Source: Branchiostoma lanceolatum
Taxonomy: Eukaryota; Chordata; Leptocardii; Amphioxiformes; Branchiostomatidae
Assembly: GCF_035083965.1 (NCBI RefSeq)
Contig: NC_089724.1
Location: forward strand, 8,286,501 to 8,350,500
Length of the DNA stretch: 64,000 nt
Direction of reading: 5' to 3'
Position numbers and translations under genes: made by a program. The notes beneath the pieces are model-generated. The model searched no databases, had not been told where the DNA came from, and saw nothing but the letters and a program-made list of their open reading frames with translations. Positions 1 through 13,900 of the stretch are shown here, piece after piece. Each line of letters starts with the position of its first letter. The first letter of the stretch is position 1.

Positions 1-1962
1 CCGGAGGGGAAGTGGGGACCTCCAAGTTGCACGGCAGACTGTGTGGAGTGTCACTGGCCACAAGGAATCTGTGATGACGAGACCGGGCAATGTATCTGTT
101 TCCCAGGATTCGGCGGACTAAACTGCGAAACACGTAACTATATAAAGTTTTTGTTGTTGTTGTTGTTGTTGAAGATAATTGACATTGAAAAGAACACACA
201 TAGAAAAAATACAATTATTAGAAAGCACTATCCTGAAGGGGACGATATGTTCGAAATGGTCCGTGACGTTATCTGAGACTAATGCCAATGGGATACGAGC
301 ATTTACCACAAACCGATTTAACGCTGCAGAAGTTTTAGAAATTCTATTGAAGCTTCCATACTGTGATATGTGGTCGCCTGATACACCACGCGACAAACGT
401 AGCCCAATTGTACAGTTTCGGAAATATTGATAGCGTACATAGTGCGCAACTAAACAAGGAATTTGGTACCGTTGTCCTTGTCTAACCACAGCAATGCGAT
501 GCCGTCATCCATTCATTTAGTGCTGTATGTCCATTCTATTTTTCATAGTACGTTGTTGTAAGCAATAGACCAACAAGCACAGCTTGAGTAAATGAAACCC
601 ATCTTTTTGATTTTTCTGTGCCAGTTTGCCCCTACGGTTACTTCGGGGACTCCTGCATCGGCCGTTGTTCTGGTGGGTGCCTGGCTAAGTTGTTCTGTGG
701 TCCGGATCCCATAGGATGTAGATGCTACCCTGGCACTAAACCTGACCCTAATAGCATCAAACCCTGCGATGATCGTAAGTCCTTCTTTGGTAGCGCTTTG
801 TTTTACTCCATAGAGTCAATTGTCAAAGGGAATAAAGGCAATATGCTGATAAACAGGGTGGAGTAGTTGTAAAAAGGTTTGTTGGGTGCCAGTTTATTTG
901 GTGTCGATTGTACATATACATACGATAGATTCATTTGAAGTCAAGGTCCTTTTTTCGTTCCTGGTTCCGTAATATCATATTTGTCCGTTCTATGGTGGGA
1001 GTATTTTTATGAACCATTTCTAGAACCATTTTGGTAACTAATTTGCACTCGCATGAAAAAAAAAAAAAATAATCTCCTTGTCGTATAACTTAAGGCCTGT
1101 TTTTGTTGCAGAGTGTTCCGACGGTGTATACGGCCCAGACTGCCTGTACACGTGTGGTCACTGCGCCGGGGGGCACATTAAGTGTCACTACCGGACCGGC
1201 AAATGTAGTAGTGGCTGTACAGCCGGTTGGGAGGGAGAGTCATGTCATGATGGTACGACAACCCCGTAAGACATTTTTAGTGATGGTGATGATGATGATG
1301 ATCACAGGTTTATTCAGCAATCAAACAAATACAGGCCTCATCACAGTCATAAGGCTTAATTAACAGGCTTGTTTACGAAAAGACACGTCACAGCATTCTT
1401 CGGAATTAAAATCTTAACAGCATACTATCATATTATATATATCATATATAATTTCACATTTTCATTGTGAAAATCATATTAACAGGCGCAAACTATGTGA
1501 CTATGTCCAATACGTCGTTAGTAGGTGGTTTACAAATGATTGAACCAAGGATCGTTGCAACTTGATCAATTCATAGCTAATTAGTAAATAAATAGATGAA
1601 TGAATTGATATCTGTTTAAACAGCTCATCCATCCCATGAATATATACAATCAAGTCATGTGGATTTTATATGGAGATCTTCATTGACACAGCGACTTTCG
1701 TAAGGTCTAAGGCACCTATTCATACAAGCATTCAAATGGATACAAATGAATTAACCTGTACATTAAGGTATATGAAGCATGATCCAGGTTCTTTGTGTAA
1801 TGTATACTGTACATATGTTTGTACTGTTTACTCATGTAGACAAAGATGAGTGCAGTTTAGGGACGGACAACTGTGAGCAGATTTGCAACAACAATCCAGG
1901 AAGCTTCACCTGCTCGTGCAACGAAGGGTACAGGCTGTCAAGCAACGGATGGGATTGTATAG
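1..1962 (+). other. EGF-like module block of the polycystin gene (four exons)
   Basis: Four cysteine-rich exons each encode one EGF-like unit: 1-133 (six-Cys EGF ending CFPGFGGLNCE), 625-774, 1112-1252 (YGPDCLYTC start) and 1840-1962. The last carries the calcium-binding EGF pattern DKDECSLGTDNCEQ with the NPGSFTCSC turn. The last three exons are phase 1-1 (symmetric), typical of shuffled EGF modules; the first is cut by the window edge but also ends in phase 1. These modules sit extracellularly, upstream of the PKD repeats. Confidence 0.85.
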
Positions 1963-4900
1963 GTATACCAGTCGTTCCTAACGGCTTGTGATAGGGATAT
2001 ACTGTGTCCAACATCATGTTGTTTACAATAATCCAAACCTGATTGATAGAATTTATATATTTTGCCTAATCAATGGCCAGATAGGTTTAATGCAGGATCT
2101 AGGTGGTAGTTTTCCATTGATTTCGTACATGTGTTTTTTTTTCTGCCAGGCCATGTTGATTTGATTATATGGATGAATCCGCGCGCGCATTAATTTTCGT
2201 CCATTTCCAAAAAAAAAAAAAAAAGTTTTGACCATACTGTAAATCATGCATAGCAGCTTCAAATTGAAAAAATAATATTTAGGAAAACGGATACTTAGGT
2301 CGTAGAATGACAACGTCAAAGAAGAAGATGTGAAAAAACAAAAGTGAAGAATCTGTTATTCGGTATACCATACATGTGTGTTTTTGTTCATCCTTCCTCA
2401 CCACGTAGATTTCATAATGAAGGCAACTTTGTTTTTGCCAAACTTTTTTTTCGCACGCTCGCAGCAGTTTTGAGGTTCCCGGATGATGTCATGTGATCAA
2501 ATCAACATAGCCTTATTAGGTTATTACATGACGCTATATGTTACGTTCCTTTCTAGGTATCCTGACATCCCTCACCATTGCGGCAACCCAAGCCGAACAT
2601 GGCGGAAACTCCGTCACATCTGATGATGCAGAAACCGGCTACCTTGCTGCAGACCATAACATCACCCTTGTGGTTTCCCAAGTAATTACAATTCAATCTT
2701 TGTTGAACAAACTCGCAGACATGCTGAGTCTTTGTAAGAATTTTTATGTTGTGACAAAATTTTGGTAAGCACTTCTGTTCAGCTTATGCACTTATCCATT
2801 ATCAAACATTTACAAATAAGCTAAAATATATGATATATACCATTAAAACATATTCACATTCATTAACAATCACGTCACATTATCAATTTAGTACGTTAGA
2901 GGAGACGTCTGTGTCGTTTAGTCGCGGTACAATGTACCGGTAGACATAGCTGATAAGTGAATCTGACAACATGTAAAGTATTGATTAACTAGTGTTCACC
3001 AGTTCAACGAGGTAAGATATTGGTGATTTTTTGTATCTTGAAGTCCGGCAATATGGAACGTCGAATTACCTACTTATTCTCTTTTGCAGGCTTTTTTCAG
3101 ATCAAATTATCAAAAGTTAATTTTGATGTTCTTGTTTTTTTTTCGTGATAATGAGTTCAATCCAAAATATTATACAAACAGTAGATACTGATTATCTTTT
3201 GTGCCATAAAGTTTGTATATGCACTGAATGAGAAGGTGGTTTATACCAGTTGACAAAGGAACATGATTATGTGTTGTCCCCGTTCTGAAACAGAGTGTAT
3301 TTTTTGACATAAAACGCCAGAGTATATATAGGCTTCATGATATGATCAGTGATAATGTTTATTAATGATGTAGACGACTAATTTGTGACACCTTTGCGAT
3401 GCTAAGTAATAATGGCAACATGAGACTCTGTACACGTACTGTGGACCTAGGTTGACCTGTTTTCATAAGTAGGTGTTAATGTTTTTAAAGTCACAAGATG
3501 GTAAGAGTCTACAAATGGTAATTTGTTACTTGTGTAGGTACTAAATAGCTTGTTTTTTAAAAGTACTACTTGTATGATAAGTACACAATTCAGCCTGTTA
3601 ATTTTTTTTGCCTGTTGGTTGCCATATAGATATTTTATCATTAAGATTACTAATGATTGATAATGATATTTGATAATAATCATAATAATGATGATACTGA
3701 TAATAATGATAATAATGATAAAAATGATGATAATGATAATAATGATAATAATGATAATGATAATAATGATAATAATGGTAATAATGATGATAATAATGAT
3801 AATAATGATAATAATGATAATAATAATGATAATAATAAACCTTTCAATGTCGCCAGATGGTACAACAACTCTCTGATTAATTCCCGTCGAATTCTAGGTT
3901 ACGGGAGACATAGAGTCTTCTTCGTGGACTTTAGATGGCGTCGACACGCCGACCGTCTTCACGTTACCAGCAGGAGTCTACAGCGTCACGGGTAACGTCA
4001 GCAACGAATATTCAAACCAGACGAGGCAGATGACATTCACTGTTGTTGAGTGTATCCACGGGGTGTATCTTTTCCACGTGGGAACGGAGGGTGAGCTCCC
4101 GGACAATGTGTCCCCACCTACCGGCTACGCCGTGTGCCAGTACCCCGTCAGGTTCCTCGTCCTCGTCAAACAGGTCGGTTACAACGCCTCTTACACCGTC
4201 AACATCGGCGACAGCACCAGCTTCGAGATTCCAACCCTAGTCAATTACACCCAAGCTGGCAACATGACTCTCTACGAGCACCTCGTACCTTACAACTTGT
4301 CGGACTATCAACTCTACAACTTTACACACACATTTCTGGACAGAGAGATATCCAATGTGACAGTTAGGGGAGAGAACGTGGTGTCAGTCGGAGTTTCGTC
4401 TGTCCTCATGACAGCACAGTGGCCTGTGACTAGTATCTACGTTCCTGATTTCGGCTTTGAGACGTATCCAGAACCTGTGGTCTTCGACATCTATTTACTG
4501 GACACCCAACTGCCTACAGATGTGTACTACCACGCGTCATATGGCGACGGAAACAGTGGTAAGTGTCGTAACAGATTTAACCTCTTCCCCGCTGCCTAAC
4601 TCTGTAACCGGTAGAGAATGGGGTACCAAACTTAACTTCGGTGTGTTAAAGGTTAAGAATATATGTCATATTGTGATTTTCTGCACGCGTTCCCTCCCAC
4701 GTTTTAAACAATGGTATACCAACTAGTGTCACTAATGCAGATGATCTTTTCTTCGTATGTTTCTTGATGAAAAGACACGGAGATCTACGTCGGTAATGAG
4801 TACAGTCCCAGTCATCCAAGGTTCACCGTGACACACTTATACATACCCGGATCTTATGTGAGTCACATCACGGTATACAATAAGGTAGGTCGTAATGATT

Positions 4901-7900
4901 GTAATACAATTGATTTTTTTAACATTTATCATAATGTCATAGAAATACTCCTTAAGGTTCCTATCATGGCTAAATTGGCATTGTGACTCTCCTTTGTTTT
5001 CTCATGAAGCAATAACTGTAATTGTATTGTATTTTGGTAGCTGGGAATGAAATGATTCTAAAAATGATTTGTTGGACCATATAGATGACGTCATCAAATT
5101 TCTTTGCCCCTAATATTTTCCACCACTTTTTTTGCAAACTGCTGAAAGGTTTCTATGTTTCCATGTGCATGATGATCAAAGCTTTAAACATACGTTCGCG
5201 CATCTTGATATGATTGTGTGGTTATACAAAGTGACGCGTTTTCCCGTCAGGTGAGCTCAACTGATGGTACAATATACGTGACGCAGGATTTCCAGTTCTT
5301 CGTTATGAACATCACGGCGTACTCTAAGTTTTCTCAGGTAGAAAACGGTCAGGTGCTGTATCAAGGTGAGTAACATTCACTTAATCCCCACTCTCACTGG
5401 GCCCGCGGCACGCTGGGGGTGTCGCTGCACCCGATCGAATTGACAAATCACTCAACGAATTTCATCGACAAAAAACGAATTCTTTTTAAGCTTTGTGTGT
5501 TTTGTGGTCTTTTTTGTCATATTTGTACGTTTTGAATGATATTCCATTATAAAGTCAAGGGTAACACAAATCCAGTTTAGGACGCAGCGACGCCGCCAGC
5601 GTGCCGCGGGTCCAGTGAGAGCGGGACTTTACGGAAAGCTAGTGCATGTTGCGTTGACAAACCTGAATCATACAACTGTTACTGGTACTGCAAACGCCAT
5701 CCTACAACGGTCTGCCGTTATGTAAGAGCTGAAATTACTGAATGTTTTTCTTTCATTAACGCATCGAACCGTTGCGACCACCAACAGTGTTCTCCATCCA
5801 GCTTTCTCAAATGACCAGTTAAAACGAATTCCTTCGGGAACATACATGTATGATGATAATAATCTTTATTGCATATTCATTCCCCAGTAAGATAAATGCA
5901 TAGATGACCATACATTTTGTAAAGGAATAATAAAACGTTAACATAATAAATACAAAGCACTATGTAAATGTTCGACTGTACCGTCTAAGTTCTGGCAGCT
6001 TCTTCTCTCTTTTTAAAACACATGGCGACATAATAAACTCTTTGCCCATTTCATAAACATTTGTGCATGACATTAAGTACTTAAAAGTATCTTACATCTC
6101 TTGTCAAGCTCAATTGATTTGAACAGAGATTGACGCTCGTTTTCATATAATACATAATCTAGTAAGAAATGCGTATAACACCTTTTGAATGTGTGTACTC
6201 CAGGAGTATACAGAGAAGGACAGGGCCCTTATGAGAGCGTGTTTCCAGGACCTCCTCTTCTCATGCCAGTGGAGTTTGAGTACGAAGTTCCACAGGGGAC
6301 GAAAGACGACGTGCTTCAATCTTCGTAAGGGCGTCATTCAAGCAATGTTTTAGACTTGTTATCAACAACCAGAATGGTTTATCTTCAAAGTATGCTGATA
6401 TTTTGTTTATCTATTTTGAGGAAATGTGATCAGAAGGCTTTGCATATCAGAGACTTATACTAGCCCATATTGTATCAGTACATCAGTAATTAGAATGTCT
6501 ATTTTGTATTATGTTTAAATAGTTGTTGGCATACATTGTACCGTGTACAATTGTCTTGCAATAAATATGTAAAAGTTCTTCCATAATAATCAGCCTAGAA
6601 TTGAGGTGTTAACAATTCGCTTTTCCCTAGAACTATCGTAGAGTGGCTAGCAACAAGTACATTAGAGCATCCTTTCTCATTAGATATATAGCTTTGAAGA
6701 ACGCTCGCTTTCAGTGTAATATAACCAATTGCGGACACGCCGAGGGCCTAGCTCCGAACCTGGTGTGTTCCGTTACCTAGAAGTTTTTGGATTATGCGTT
6801 TGTCTTTTTGTCAGGTGGTATGTGGACGACGTTTTGATACCGGACACCATGAATCTGTCTTACACGTTTAACCACCTGGGGTCATTTCTGATCGATGCTG
6901 TTGCCGTCAACCAGTATTCCTACATGATCGGGGAATTTCAGGTGCGATTATTAACTTTTTGTACTTTTCTAAACGGTCGCGACATTTGATATTGCTTCGA
7001 GTATGCCGAAAAAGGGCAAACCAATAAGAAACATTTTAATGAAATGCATGAAATGGAATAAACAATGTATCGGTAAAAGCAGAACCAGTGCTTACGAAAG
7101 TATTTCTAAGGAAGGTTAACAAAATTCTTTATACTACAAGCTTTACTGACACAACAAAAGGACATGCGGCGACTTAATCTACATACAAGTATATAAATGA
7201 TTCAACATGTCGAGTTTAACGTGACTTACGCTACTGGTTCTAATGTCTAAATGTTCTCTGATATATTTTCCTACTTGTTAACAGTAAGGGTTTCTTCTTC
7301 TAGAATTGTTTCTTCTTCTACATTCTTCTTCTAGAATGTAGTTGAATTTATCTGTAGAATGGAATCAAATTTTGTTAAGCAAGCGGAAAGAAGGTTGAAC
7401 AGCTTTGAGCGTTTACTGACCGTAGCTATAAGAAGCTGTGAACAAAACATTACATGGCAATTTTTCATTGGACAAATACCAGTGATCGTTCCGTTTATTG
7501 TTCAGGTGGACGTGTACGAAACAATAACGGACCTTTTCATCGCTAATAACGGCCCGGTGTACATCGGAGATCTCACGTACATCTGCGTGTTCGCCAAAAC
7601 CCCGGGAACAGCTAGTACTTATGTGTTGCAGGTGAGTACTATAACGATGCTAGCGTTTTTGTGACGACATATCTTAAATATTGTAGTGATTATAGAATAT
7701 ATACTGTAAAGGCAGAAATGTTTGTGGAGACTTAATTTCGAGGCAAGGAGAACATGGAGTGTTCGCGGTGAGTTTCCGTTTGAAACAATGGTAGTGCTAC
7801 AGTCACACAATGGAACGGCTTTCGCGGTGGTAAAGAGCTCACCGTGAAAACCGCGAACATAAACCGCGAATATTTTTGCATATGTAAATTCTAAACTTAG

Positions 7901-10900
7901 ATTAGTATGTGAACGTTTATGGCTTGTATTCAGCCCTACAATTATATAGACTAACGACGGCATGCACATTGATAGCTATTACAATTGCACAATTGCGTCA
8001 TATGAAAGATTTAATGAATGATTTTATTGCACAACAATTGTATCAGTGATAGTATCTGGCAATGTATAGATAACATAAGTTACAATATAGGTCTGTTTTT
8101 CAACAATTCTAATTACTACATTACTATATTGAATAACACCTACGATAATTACTAAACAGGACTATTGTAAACATCGCCAAAAATAGTTAGTCAAGCAACT
8201 GGATAAGATTTTAAAACATCCGCTGTCTTTCGTCAATGACTGAAAAATAGCGTAAATTATGCTGTCTAAAAAGTCTGTCTCAAAATCTTATCCAGTTGCT
8301 TGACTAACTATTTTTGGCGTATCTTATAACCTGGAAGTCTAACCTTCATCAACATATTGTAACTGACATCATATTGCGTTTGTCTAGGCTACTTTGCGAC
8401 GTGTAGTAGCATCGTTACAAGTCTGACGTTCACAATTTCTCCCCAGTTATTTGAGGGGGATCCGAACCCAGTCACCATTGATTCACCAATCAAAAACGAC
8501 ACCTTGCTGTCAGAAGTGGAGCGCATATTCCAGACGGTTAACTTTCCATTCAGCCTCTCAGACATGCACATGACGCTTCACTCATTCCTGTATCCTTCCG
8601 CCGGCACATACCACGTCAGACTTGATGCGAGCAACGCCATTTCTACCGGCTTTTCCGAAACCGCCGCCACCGTTCAGTTGATCCCTTGTTTCAAGCCGGT
8701 TGTCCACATTAACGATGGAGGAACTAGCTCACCTACACATCCAACACCTTACAGAAGAGACCAAGACATCGACTTTTTCGTCAGCATCCAACTAAATTGT
8801 CCAGGCGTCAAGCAGAGGACTTTTGAGTGGAAAGCCTACGAAATGTCAGAACTTCAAATGATTCCGCAACCTGCTAACGAAATCCAGCTCAACGTAGAGA
8901 TGGCGAACGGAACTAACCAGATCATTTTACCGAAGCACACCATTGGTTATGGACGCTACATCCTCGCGTTCTATTTGACGGAAATAAAGCTCGAGATTCA
9001 CGAAGGGCACGATACGGAACCGGAAATTAGTAACTCAGACTTCACATGGTTCGAGGTCGTGGAGAGTCCCATGGTTACGAGAATCTCTGGCGGTTCCTTA
9101 CTTTCGACAGGTAATTGCACGTTTTCTCTCTACATGAATGAATGAATTGTTTATTCATGTAAAACTTTGCAGCCTTGTGGCTGAAGTACGTTTTACTTAC
9201 ATTAGTTTGAAATAATACTATCATACAAAAACATATCAATTTCACACAAAACGTTAAATATTCCGTAGTATTGAAATGACACTATAACTAACAAAGACAT
9301 CAGATAATGTGGTTGATTTGAGCAGTCGATTGCGTTGCAGTTGCAACATGTCATTTTTCCTTGCACAGCAGTGATGGTACTGGGCTATTTTGATACCGAG
9401 TGGTACGGCAGGGTGCTAGATGCATACATAGTCACTGGACGGTTGCCTGTAGCTTTCCATGAGAAGGTTACAATTCTTTGTTTACTAATTAAAGAGACGT
9501 TTTAACGTTAGATTTCTGTGGTAGTGTATACAAATGTACAAAAGTACATGTACATCAGTTTACTGCCTGTTACTTTACATAGAAATGTTGCAATTGAGCG
9601 CTTTTGAAGTAATGTTTCAACGTCAAATTTCCGTGGTAGTGTATACAGATGTACAAGTGTATGTCTGTGTATTTTGTTCTATTTTGAAGGCTGGAATTCG
9701 ACGTTCAAAGTGAACGCCTCCGGTTCGTACGACCCTGACGCCCCCGTGTCTGAAGCTACCAGCGACCTGACGTTCAAATGGCAGTGCCGACATGCAAACG
9801 AGACCTTCCCTGATGACTCTGACGACGAAACAGCAGGTAATAGCCTCCGGTCTTTATCCTTCAATAGCTCATGTATGAGTTTGTGTCGATGATTTCTACG
9901 ACAACGGCAGGTGCCTTCTTTATTAAATTGACCTGGTCAGGAAGGATGAGTAAACACAATGACTATGGTAAACAGAAAAATTGATTCTTCATTTATGTTC
10001 TTTCAAAACATCTTTCACTTTGGAATTGACCTAAACATTCTACGACATTAGTACCAGTTTTCTGATTTTTTTTTCTCGATTAGAGCATGTACCTTTTCAT
10101 TTTGCAGCTACTTTTCACGATTTGCATTATGGCAAAAAACTGTTTTAGCCGAAAATTGATGTCATCCATATAATCAAATCAACATGGCCTCCGTGATATG
10201 TCTGCCAATCTCTCTCATAGAGGTAGTTTCAATCATGCAGAGATTTGAATGCTCTTTTACTTAAGCGACTTATGTCATTCTAGGAGGATGCCTAGGACTC
10301 ATAGGTATGGTCTGGCCAGTGCAGAACAGCTCTGATCCTGTTCTAGTTGTTCCAGCTATGTCATTGGAGGGTACGTTGTTTCCCATGCATATTAGGGGAA
10401 CGGTTGATTTGTTTGCCTGTTTCAAAAGAAACCTTATGGGGCTGAATGTATATTTCACGATATAACAGCAGCTAAATGGTACGTTTCCCATGCATATCAT
10501 GAGAAAGCTTGCCTTGTTTACCCGTTTTAAAAGAAAACTTCTGGGATTGAATATTTCACGATTGAACTTCATATGATTGTTGATTAGGTGACCGTAGTCA
10601 GTTGTGTTCAATAGCTACTTTCACGATGTGAAAATGTTGACATGAAATACAAATTGAGATGTATCATTTTGATCAATTTTCTTTACGCTGGCATGCTTAT
10701 CCAGCGAGAACCAACATGCGATTTTGTTTAAAGCACGTTAAATTTCATTTTATCTCACACAGTAACATTAATATTACTCCATGACAACTATCACATTTAT
10801 TTTCAGGTGGGAAAACCTACGTATTCAGACTCACTATGACCAAGCCTGGTAGACCTTCAGACAATTTTGCAGAGAAGACCATCGTTGTTTTACAAGGACA

Positions 10901-13900
10901 CCCTCCCACTCTGGAAGGAATCTGGTAATAATGACAATTCTATATAAACTTTTGGATAGCATAGCGTAGCTTTTGCGTACAACGTAGTCATGCCTTACAT
11001 TCTTCGCAATAAAGAAATACGGTTGGTATTCACCCCTTTCTCGTCGTCTTTTTTTAAACCTTAAAGTTAACAGTCATGAAGAAATGCCTGCACCATCATT
11101 GGTACAAATCCGCCAAACTTGGGAGTTGCAGTTGATAAAATGCAAAAGTCTTTCCACACTGTAAAAATTTTCAAAATATTTACAAATGTGTTCTGCAGTA
11201 ATAAGAATCTAATTACTTTGAATCGCTAAAGAAAAATGTTGGAATGATATCTGAAACATCTGATATTTCCATATTGTAATCCAGTGGGATAAATGGAATT
11301 TTTTATTCTTTAATTTCCTGGATGACTAATTGATATTTACAAACGTGTCCTTCAGGTGTTTGCAGAACTGTGGCCGGTACTTGAACCCGTCGGAGCGTCT
11401 GATAATGAGCGGTAGATGTATGGACTGCACCCCTGAAACCCGCCCTAGGTACCTGTGGAGTCTCGTACCGGAACCGGGGAGCAGTAAACAGACTATAGCC
11501 TGGGGTACAGAAACACTCACGGGCAGGAACAAGGCGTTTCTGTCCGTGCAGGCGAACACGTTTCAGGTCGCGGAGTTAGCGGAAACATTCACCTTGCGAA
11601 TCGAAGGTGGGTATGCTGGATAATAAGGTATAAGTGACCATGAAAAAAACCTGTTTATTCATATTGTTTTCAACCTAAGGATGGGTTGATGAAGGTTAGA
11701 CATCCAGGTAAACAATTCTAACTTACATTTCAAACTCTACTACTGGATAAATTACGGATATTATTTCCGGACGTTTCGAGTGACATCCATCACTCTTCTT
11801 CAGCTTCACTAAAAAGAACTAACCAGTACTTATTTACATTAACTAGAAAAAAACGGTTTTACATGGCAAAATCACACAGTCAGTTACTGACGCTGAAGAG
11901 GAGTCACGGATGTCACTCGAAACGTCCGGAAATGATATCCGTAATTTATCCAGTAGTAGAGTTTGAACTGTAAGTTAGCAACCTGATGATGTTTACGTGA
12001 TGCAGCTTTAGCTGCTGCCTTATAATACTAATTTAAAAGCTGTGTTGACCAAGAAATCACTTCAGGAGGTTGCACATCGCTAGTCAATGATTTATCTTAA
12101 GAAAACCTCAAGATGCTTGTCATGCCTAATAGTGACACAGAGATTTTCACAATAATTGTCCTTCCAGTTTTCAGCTGGAGTGGAGCGTCTGCCTTCGCTC
12201 TTTACAGCTTCACCACTAACGCCCCTCCAACTATTGGGACGTGTGCGGTCGTTCCGGATACCGGGACCGTAATGGAAACACTGTTTCAAATCAAATGTTC
12301 CGGATTTATGGACGACAACGTACCTTTGAAGTACCGCTTCTTTGCCATCATCGGGGAAGAGAAATCCGAGACCGGAGAATCGTCACAGGGTAAGAGAGGA
12401 TGTTACATTTTTTGGCACTTGACGAGAGTTTATTTGTGTGAACATGTTTGTATTGGTAAAGATTGTTGTCTGAAGTTTCAGGTTTAGTGTGTTCAACTGT
12501 ACATTTCGCCATTGGGTAAAGGGATCGGACATGCGCCTTCAGCAAATTATTCTTGTCATACCATATCAATTATTTCCAGCATATATATTAGATCATTATA
12601 TTTTGTTATAAGTAAGTGAATTATGTTTTGTTGTAAGTTTGTATTCTTATCTTTTCACTTTTATGTCTTGTGTATATATGTTTAGTGGTGGCGCTAATAT
12701 ACGTTTGTCAACTTGATTGCGTCACCGCTACGTCTGTAATCTCTTCTCATTGCATTTGTAAAATAATTGTGAAAAATTGAAGGTTATGTTTTCCAGAATA
12801 TGATTTACCAACACAAAGGAACTTTCATGCTCATTATAATCATGGTAAACTAAAATGGCAATACCTCCACCCCCTGACAGGTAGTATGGTATATTACGGT
12901 ATGGACAGCAAGTCTCCACCAATATACCTGCCTCTTGGTGACAAGAACAAAAACTACCTGGTCACCATCGTCATCACAGTCTCTGACACCGAAGGGGCAA
13001 GCTCAAGGACAACTACAACGGTTCAGGTGCGTTATGCACGTTGTTAGATTAGCCCAGACTCAGTGATGCATGCACTGGTATATGTCAATCACTATATCTA
13101 CACAAGTGATGAGGGATACTGACATACGCTAACTGGCATCATGTTTCAAGTTGAGAAATAGATTGAATAAAGGATTTATTAAACTAATACACACGACTAC
13201 AAATTGAGAAGCTACTAGGAGCTTTCAGATGACATCCGCCATCTTTCAGCGCAGCTATCAGAGGTGTCACGTGACATAGGTGTCAAAGGTCACCCAGGTC
13301 ACGTGACTGGACGAGAGAGTTGTAGACTCGGAGGGAGTCTGTGGCGTCCTTGGTCACGGTTGAGGGACGGAGAGCGGGACCTGATGTGCACAGCTTCCTT
13401 GACTCCCCGTTCAAACCATCTGCTTTCTCGGTCAAAGGTGGTGACCTTCTTCGTTGGTTGGTGTTTGTAAGTCTGCATGTGTTGTGCAACCGGAGAGGAA
13501 TCACGCTTGTGCTCTGAAATCCTCTTTTTGAGGGCCCTTTCCATCTCGCCCACATACTGAGCATCACAGTCTTCGCATGTGAGATGATATACTACGCCGC
13601 ATGTGTCGTCCGGTTTATCCTTGTCCTTAGGAGCAACCAGGAGCCTCCTGATGGTGGTGTGGGGTGTACTATGGACAGCCACCCCTGTTTTCCTGATCTT
13701 CCTGGTGAGAAATAGATTGCTCTCCAACTCAAAGAATTGACTTACCGGAATTTTCGACCGAATCACTCGGTCTTCCTAAGCTGTCTGACCCAGATGCTGT
13801 GGACACGTGCCTCTTACGCAGGCGTGACGTCAGCAATGGGTCAAAGTTTGTTGGAAGTCGGCATCGCCCCCCCCAGAAGTTTTCGGTAAGTCAATTCTTT

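Larger units (their letters stand above)
2557..7631 (+). other. PKD-repeat (Ig-like) region of the polycystin gene
   Basis: Seven exons (2557-2681 to 7506-7631) encode beta-rich, N-glycosylation-rich sequence with PKD-repeat signatures. Examples are 'SSSWTLDG...FTLPAGVYSVTGNVSNEYSN' split over the start of exon 3898-4558, and 'PRFTVTHLYIPGSYVSHITVYNK' at 4775-4884. The WDFGDG core is poorly kept, so individual repeat limits are uncertain. Known role of the fold: extracellular, mechanically stable ectodomain. Confidence 0.75.
8447..13026 (+). other. REJ domain region of the polycystin gene
   Basis: Exons 8447-9110 to 12881-13026 encode a receptor-for-egg-jelly (REJ) type region. Exon 9690-9836 carries the diagnostic strand FKVNASGSYDPD followed by LTFKWQC. 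The exon 9110 to 9690 junction rebuilds 'ISGGSLLSTGWNSTFKV', which fits REJ proteins. Exon 11356-11606 has the Cys-rich 'CLQNCGRYLNPSERL' segment and ends FTLRIEG. The REJ module lies between PKD repeats and GPS in polycystin-1 family proteins and sperm REJ receptors. Confidence 0.85.

Noticed and set aside
3657-3995. Asn/Asp-rich protein frame
   Set aside because: It is the translation of the ATA/ATG microsatellite running out of frame into exon 3898-4558.
9369-9479. Extra polycystin exon between 9110 and 9690
   Set aside because: The natural donor (9466) gives the wrong phase. Joining 9110 directly to 9690 keeps phase and restores a typical REJ sequence; the total CDS is then divisible by three.
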